This document shows, in pieces, positions 5,957 through 8,954 of a DNA stretch of 8,954 bases. The stretch lies in NCBI GenBank assembly GCA_013139875.1, contig WSZY01000220.1, forward strand, positions 1 to 8,954, read 5' to 3'. The first letter of the stretch is position 1; each line of letters opens with the position of its first letter. This DNA is from Mariprofundaceae bacterium (GTDB lineage Bacteria > Pseudomonadota > Zetaproteobacteria > Mariprofundales > Mariprofundaceae). The position numbers and the translations under genes are program-made. The notes under the pieces were generated by a model. That model had not been told where the DNA came from. It did no database searches and saw only the letters and a list, made by a program, of their open reading frames with translations.

Positions 5957-5970
5957 TCGCATAAATATGC
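5942..5970. promoter_or_regulatory. Palindromes over the -35 region, possible operator
   Basis: CGATACA (5942-5948) and TGTATCG (5953-5959) form a perfect inverted repeat with a 4-base spacer, lying over the -35 box and the upstream part of the promoter spacer. It abuts a second palindrome, GCATA-AA-TATGC (5959-5970). This layout suits a dimeric repressor site. No known regulator motif is recognised. Confidence 0.4.
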
Positions 5971-6013
5971 TATAAAAAGGTGAACGTTCTGACCGTCCAC
6001 TGTTTATAGGCGG

Positions 6014-6060
6014 TTGTTAAAATGAAACCAAATGACCGCTTTTGGCCGAAGGCAGTCATT
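6014..6060 (-). terminator. Probable intrinsic terminator of the hisS-DUF1538-PII-CBS operon
   Basis: Twenty-two bases after the CBS-gene stop, AATGACTGC (6060-6052) pairs with GCGGTCATT (6039-6031) in the minus-strand transcript: nine pairs with one G-U wobble. The tail that follows (TTGGTTTCATTTTAA) is T-rich but broken. A second weaker hairpin (ACCG.CC/GGACGGT, 5992-6014) follows. The position at the operon end supports termination; the imperfect T-tract lowers confidence. Confidence 0.6.
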
Positions 6061-6081
6061 CAACAAAAAGCAACATCACTA

Positions 6082-6489
6082 CTATTGAATCTTCAATAGC
6101 CCCTTTATCACCATGTCCGTGTAACTGACAATACCGACAATGTTGCCGTCACGATCAATCACCGGCGCTCTGGAGAGGCCAAGGCGGGCAAACAGGGCAC
6201 TGGCATATTTAATATTCATGCCAGGATGCACCGTTACTGCAGGCTTGGTCATCACCTCATAAATACTGACCCGATCCGCAGAACGATCCTTCACCAGCAC
6301 CTCCCGGGCGATATCGGCAATCACCACAATACCGTACTCGTCATGCTCATGGCGTTTGTTGACGATCAGGCATTTAGTCTCAATATGCTCCATCATCTCC
6401 AGTGCCTCACGGACAGTTGCCACACCCTCCACCAGGTCAAACTCCTTTTTCATCACATCGCGTACCAGTAGTGTCACATGTTCGCTCAT
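6082..6489 (-). CDS. Two-CBS-domain protein
   Basis: This 135-aa soluble protein is almost entirely a CBS pair (Bateman module). CBS1 covers about residues 8-66 (VRDVM at 9-13, YGIVVIADIAREVL at 52-65) and CBS2 about 75-133 (VMTKPAVTV at 79-87, APVIDRDGNIVGIVSYTDM at 108-126). The D-x-x-G-x-x-x-G-I-V-S-x-x-D pattern in CBS2 is typical of repeats that bind adenosine nucleotides. There is no enzymatic or membrane domain, so it should act as a sensor or regulator of a partner. Its ATG overlaps the PII-like stop (ATGA), with GGAGGAG just upstream, making co-expression with the PII-like and DUF1538 proteins very likely. The last 18 bases of the gene form a palindrome (CTATTGAA-TC-TTCAATAG) that includes the stop codon. 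Ligand and target are unknown. Confidence 0.9.
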   Translation of the reverse strand: MSEHVTLLVRDVMKKEFDLVEGVATVREALEMMEHIETKCLIVNKRHEHDEYGIVVIADIAREVLVKDRSADRVSIYEVMTKPAVTVHPGMNIKYASALFARLGLSRAPVIDRDGNIVGIVSYTDMVIKGLLKIQ

Positions 6490-6836
6490 AGCTTCTCCTC
6501 CACTTCATCCAGCAGTGTCTCAATCTGCCCCTTAAGGCCGATGGTATCCTCGACATCGATCTGAAACGCCACCCCGCTTCCCGGATGAGCTTCGAACCCG
6601 GCCGTGTCTGCAATCTGCTCGAGTATCTTACGACTCAGGTGCTCCTCGACAATAAAGAGCAGCATCTCGCGCTGAGACTCCAGTGTCAGCCCGAAAAAGG
6701 TCTTGCGCGGATTCAGCCCCTCCCCCCTGGCGTCGCCCACCACCGTAGCGCCCGTGGCACCCGAATCCCGTGCTGCTGTCATGATAGCATCGGTTTTTGT
6801 TGAATCGACAAGTGCAATAATCAGTTTAAAGTGCAT
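6486..6836 (-). CDS. PII-like (GlnB-related) signalling protein
   Basis: The product is a 116-aa soluble protein with the PII ferredoxin-like pattern: first strand FKLIIALVD (3-11), helix, second strand GATGATVVGDARG (26-38), a T-loop-like segment EGLNPRKTFFGLTL (39-52), strand REMLLFIVEE (56-65), helix, and a B-loop-like ending TAGFEAHPGSGVAFQIDVEDTIGL (78-101; key GSG and VE). The canonical YRGAEY uridylylation motif is absent, so it is a divergent PII rather than GlnB/GlnK. PII proteins are trimers that sense ATP/ADP and other small molecules and control partner proteins, often transporters. The open frame extends to 6902, but ATG 6834-6836 has GGAGG at 6843-6847 with a 6-nt spacer and starts the PII fold, so I chose it. 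It overlaps the preceding DUF1538 gene by 11 nt. Confidence 0.85.
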   Translation of the reverse strand: MHFKLIIALVDSTKTDAIMTAARDSGATGATVVGDARGEGLNPRKTFFGLTLESQREMLLFIVEEHLSRKILEQIADTAGFEAHPGSGVAFQIDVEDTIGLKGQIETLLDEVEEKL

Positions 6837-7620
6837 TGTCTGCCTCCTTGATCTGCTGCGATTTACCGATTTTCTGAGAGAGTTGGGCATAGCCCATAAC
6901 ACTCATAATCGGAAAAACGCTAGCGAATGCGATGAGTCCAAACCCATCGATCAGGGGACTTCTCCCCGGAATAGTTGATGCAAGCCCCAGGCCCAGGGCT
7001 GCCAGTAAAGGTACAGTTATCGTTGATGTGGTAACGCCACCGGAATCATAGGCGAGCGGAATAATCATACGTGGTGCAAATCGGGTCTGAATGATTACAA
7101 CCACGTACGCAGCCATCACATAGAGCCAGAGATCCGTGCCTGTAACGATACGGAAGCAGCCGATTGAGACACCCACAGCCACACCGAGTGAGACGGCAAT
7201 GCGTAGCCCCAGGGCGGAGATCGCACCACCGGATACCTGCTGTGCTTTTATCCCCACCGCAATCAGCGCTGGTTCAGCCAGCGTGGTTGCCATGCCGATG
7301 GCAAATGCAAAAATATAGACCCAGGCATAATCCTGCCAACGGATAATTTCCGGGATGGTGGCTGCTGCACCATAGAGAAAGTGAGGGTCGGTCAACTGCA
7401 TGGCCATCATCTTGCCGAGCGGAAAGATCGCCTCCTTCAGCCCCATAAGAAAGAGTGCCAACCCGAGCAGAACGTAGACAAAGCCACGAATCACCGACCA
7501 GAGGTGCGGAATTGGCTGGCGAAGCACCAGCAGCTGGAAGCCCAGCAGTACCACCACAATGGGCAATACATCATGAAGTGTTGAAAGCATAGTGTCCACG
7601 AACAGATCAGACATGTTCAT
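6826..7620 (-). CDS. DUF1538 family membrane protein (second paralogue)
   Basis: This 264-aa polytopic inner-membrane protein has about six or seven hydrophobic segments (roughly 18-34, 45-63, 98-123, 137-157, 164-178, 196-215, 223-245). Conserved motifs shared with its upstream neighbour are RQPIPHL (34-40), FPLG (66-69), [11 protein letters not shown] (112-122), [17 protein letters not shown] (189-205) and [16 protein letters not shown] (219-234). These are the hallmark blocks of DUF1538, a family of putative transporters with no established substrate that I know of. Compared with the paralogue it has an extra loop around 74-96 and a charged C-terminal tail (about 246-264). The start overlaps the previous stop (ATGA); a second Met at position 3 is an alternative. 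The stop overlaps the PII-like gene by 11 nt, implying coupled translation and probably a functional link. Confidence 0.88.
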   Translation of the reverse strand: MNMSDLFVDTMLSTLHDVLPIVVVLLGFQLLVLRQPIPHLWSVIRGFVYVLLGLALFLMGLKEAIFPLGKMMAMQLTDPHFLYGAAATIPEIIRWQDYAWVYIFAFAIGMATTLAEPALIAVGIKAQQVSGGAISALGLRIAVSLGVAVGVSIGCFRIVTGTDLWLYVMAAYVVVIIQTRFAPRMIIPLAYDSGGVTTSTITVPLLAALGLGLASTIPGRSPLIDGFGLIAFASVFPIMSVMGYAQLSQKIGKSQQIKEADNAL

Positions 7621-8375
7621 GCTGTGATGATCCCATAAAGCATGACAAAAATCATCGGCAACAGTGATGCAAATGCAATCAGGCCGAAACCATCCAGTAC
7701 CGGATTCCTGCCACGAATCGAGGTGGCCAGACCGACACCCAGTGCTGTTACCAATGGAACGGTGATGGTGGAAGTGGTAACACCACCCGAATCGTAGGCG
7801 ATACCGATGATCTCCTCAGGTGCGAAGTAGGTTATTACCACTGCCAGAATATAACCGGCCATGATGCAGAGATGCAGCGGCCAGCCGAAAATAATACGCA
7901 GTACACCAAGTACGATCGCCGAACCCACTGAGAGCGCCACCACCATGCGAAGATTGAATGCATAGTCGGCCATTGCCATCTCACCATGCTCAATCACTCC
8001 GCCCTGGGCCGCCACTTCAGCCGCTTTTCCAGCCACCGCAATCAATGCCGGTTCTGCCACAGTGGTGCTAAAACCAAGCAGGAACGCAAACAGAAGAAGC
8101 CAGAAAACACTGCCTTTTTTTGCAAAGGCGTGTGCCATCGCCTCACCCAATGGAAAAAGACCGATCTCCAGGCCGCGAATAAAGAGAGCCAGCCCCACAA
8201 GCACGAACAGAAGTCCTGCCAGCAGTTCCCCCAGATTGGGAATCGGCTGTTCTAGTACAATTTCCTGGAAAAAAAGGATCACCACAATAATCGGCGTGAG
8301 ATCCCGCACTGCTTCAACCAGCGGCCTGAAGGCATCGCGGAACGTATTCCACATGGGTTGAAGCTTGTCTGTCAT
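7617..8375 (-). CDS. DUF1538 family membrane protein (first paralogue)
   Basis: This 252-aa integral membrane protein has hydrophobic segments at about 27-47, 51-72, 89-114, 143-163, 167-184, 199-217 and 229-250. Signature blocks are LEQPIPNL (41-48), FPLG (74-77), [11 protein letters not shown] (104-114), [17 protein letters not shown] (192-208) and [16 protein letters not shown] (222-237). The Asp and Thr/Ser-rich GGVTTST segment inside a hydrophobic stretch, and the AEPAL segment in the first half, look like substrate- or ion-binding re-entrant regions; that is inference. The family is DUF1538, usually described only as a putative transporter. Its ATG overlaps the hisS stop (TAATG), with AAGG four bases before the start codon. 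The following gene is a paralogue, so the pair may form a heteromer. Confidence 0.88.
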   Translation of the reverse strand: MTDKLQPMWNTFRDAFRPLVEAVRDLTPIIVVILFFQEIVLEQPIPNLGELLAGLLFVLVGLALFIRGLEIGLFPLGEAMAHAFAKKGSVFWLLLFAFLLGFSTTVAEPALIAVAGKAAEVAAQGGVIEHGEMAMADYAFNLRMVVALSVGSAIVLGVLRIIFGWPLHLCIMAGYILAVVITYFAPEEIIGIAYDSGGVTTSTITVPLVTALGVGLATSIRGRNPVLDGFGLIAFASLLPMIFVMLYGIITA

Positions 8376-8954
8376 TATGCCTTCTGTGCGATCAACTCTA
8401 CTGCAGCGTCCAGCGTTAAAGTGTGCTGTTCACCTGTGCTCATCTGCTTCAGTGTCACAACACTCCGGTTCATCTCATCGTCACCCACCACCATCACAAA
8501 ACGAGCTCCCTCACGGTCAGCCATCCTGAACTGTCGTTTGGCGCTGCCACCACCACAGTGAACTGTTGCCAGCCCTCTGCCCCGCAGCTCGGAAGCAAGC
8601 TTCAGCACGTGCCCCTTCACCGAATCGCCAAGTGCGACCACGGCAACATCCGGCACTGCTCTCTCCTCATCCGGTAGCAACATCGCCAGCCGTTCAATGC
8701 CCATGGCAAAGCCGATAGCAGGTGTGGCAGGCCCCCCGAGCTCTTCGATAAGCCCATCGTAACGGCCGCCGGCAATCACGGTTCCCTGTGCACCGAGCTG
8801 ATCGGTAATAATCTCAAAGGCAGTACGATTGTAGTAGTCGAGCCCCCGCACAATGCGCGGATTCAATTGATAATCGACATTCAGGGCATCAAGCCCCTCT
8901 TTCACACCGGCAAAGTGGTGGTCACAATCGTCGCAGAGGTGGTGAACCATCTCC
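8375..8954 (-). CDS. hisS: Histidyl-tRNA synthetase, C-terminal part (5' end outside window)
   Basis: This frame enters from the right edge and gives the last 192 residues of HisRS, which charges tRNA-His with histidine. The class II catalytic core is recognisable by the histidine-specific motif [15 protein letters not shown], the glycine-rich [17 protein letters not shown] and the motif 3 region [12 protein letters not shown]. The remaining ~100 residues form the alpha/beta anticodon-binding domain ([20 protein letters not shown] ... [19 protein letters not shown]) and end in a normal-looking helix. The catalytic N-terminal portion with motifs 1 and 2 is beyond the window, so integrity there cannot be judged. 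The TAA stop shares one base with the ATG of the DUF1538 gene, placing these downstream genes in the hisS transcription unit or at least in read-through distance. Confidence 0.97.
   Translation of the reverse strand, partial: EMVHHLCDDCDHHFAGVKEGLDALNVDYQLNPRIVRGLDYYNRTAFEIITDQLGAQGTVIAGGRYDGLIEELGGPATPAIGFAMGIERLAMLLPDEERAVPDVAVVALGDSVKGHVLKLASELRGRGLATVHCGGGSAKRQFRMADREGARFVMVVGDDEMNRSVVTLKQMSTGEQHTLTLDAAVELIAQKA

Noticed and set aside
6082..6099. CTATTGAA-TC-TTCAATAG palindrome as a terminator or operator.
   Set aside because: It lies within the last codons and stop of the CBS gene and the two-base spacer is too short for an RNA loop without opening pairs; likely incidental.
6837..6902. 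Upstream extension of the PII-like protein to 6902.
   Set aside because: The extra 22 residues are the arginine-rich shadow of the DUF1538 C-terminus; the PII fold and a strong GGAGG both point to ATG 6834-6836.

Overview
The window looks like chromosomal DNA from a Gram-negative proteobacterium of moderate GC. All eleven genes I can support lie on the minus strand, so transcription runs from high to low coordinates. The order pheA-hisC-tyrA-aroA-cmk is the classic gamma-proteobacterial/Pseudomonas-type aromatic supraoperon, which usually continues into rpsA, here just off the left edge. The protein sequences and the hisS/DUF1538/PII neighbourhood would suit a marine proteobacterium, possibly a Zetaproteobacterium. 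That assignment is inference from memory, not a search result.

Right block (about 8954 to 6082): the 3' end of hisS runs directly into four tightly packed genes: two paralogous multi-pass DUF1538 membrane proteins, a small PII-like signalling protein and a two-CBS-domain protein. The junctions are TAATG, ATGA, an 11-nt overlap and ATGA, so the block is almost certainly one transcript with coupled translation. It ends at a hairpin with a T-rich tail (about 6014-6060). Two membrane proteins beside two kinds of nucleotide-sensing protein suggest a nucleotide-controlled transport system of unknown substrate. This is the most interesting content of the window.

Middle block (6081 to 5365): one 96-aa protein of unknown function sits between two intergenic regions of about 210-220 bp. 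Its upstream region has a good -10 box, a palindrome over the -35 region, and a perfect 8-bp hairpin whose 3' arm contains the Shine-Dalgarno sequence. The region between it and pheA holds a TTCAG/CTGAA palindrome cluster and a 9-bp hairpin ending four bases before the annotated pheA start.

Left block (5364 to 19): pheA (chorismate mutase/prephenate dehydratase/ACT), hisC (histidinol-phosphate or aromatic aminotransferase), tyrA (prephenate dehydrogenase), aroA (EPSP synthase) and cmk (cytidylate kinase). Together these cover EPSP formation, both branches from chorismate to phenylpyruvate and hydroxyphenylpyruvate, and the likely transamination step. Junctions are tight (TAATG; 10 nt; 2 nt) except for a 151-nt gap between hisC and tyrA, which contains three consecutive hairpins and a tiny leader ORF. 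tyrA, aroA and cmk all appear to start with GTG.

I see no tRNA, rRNA, CRISPR array, insertion sequence or phage gene.
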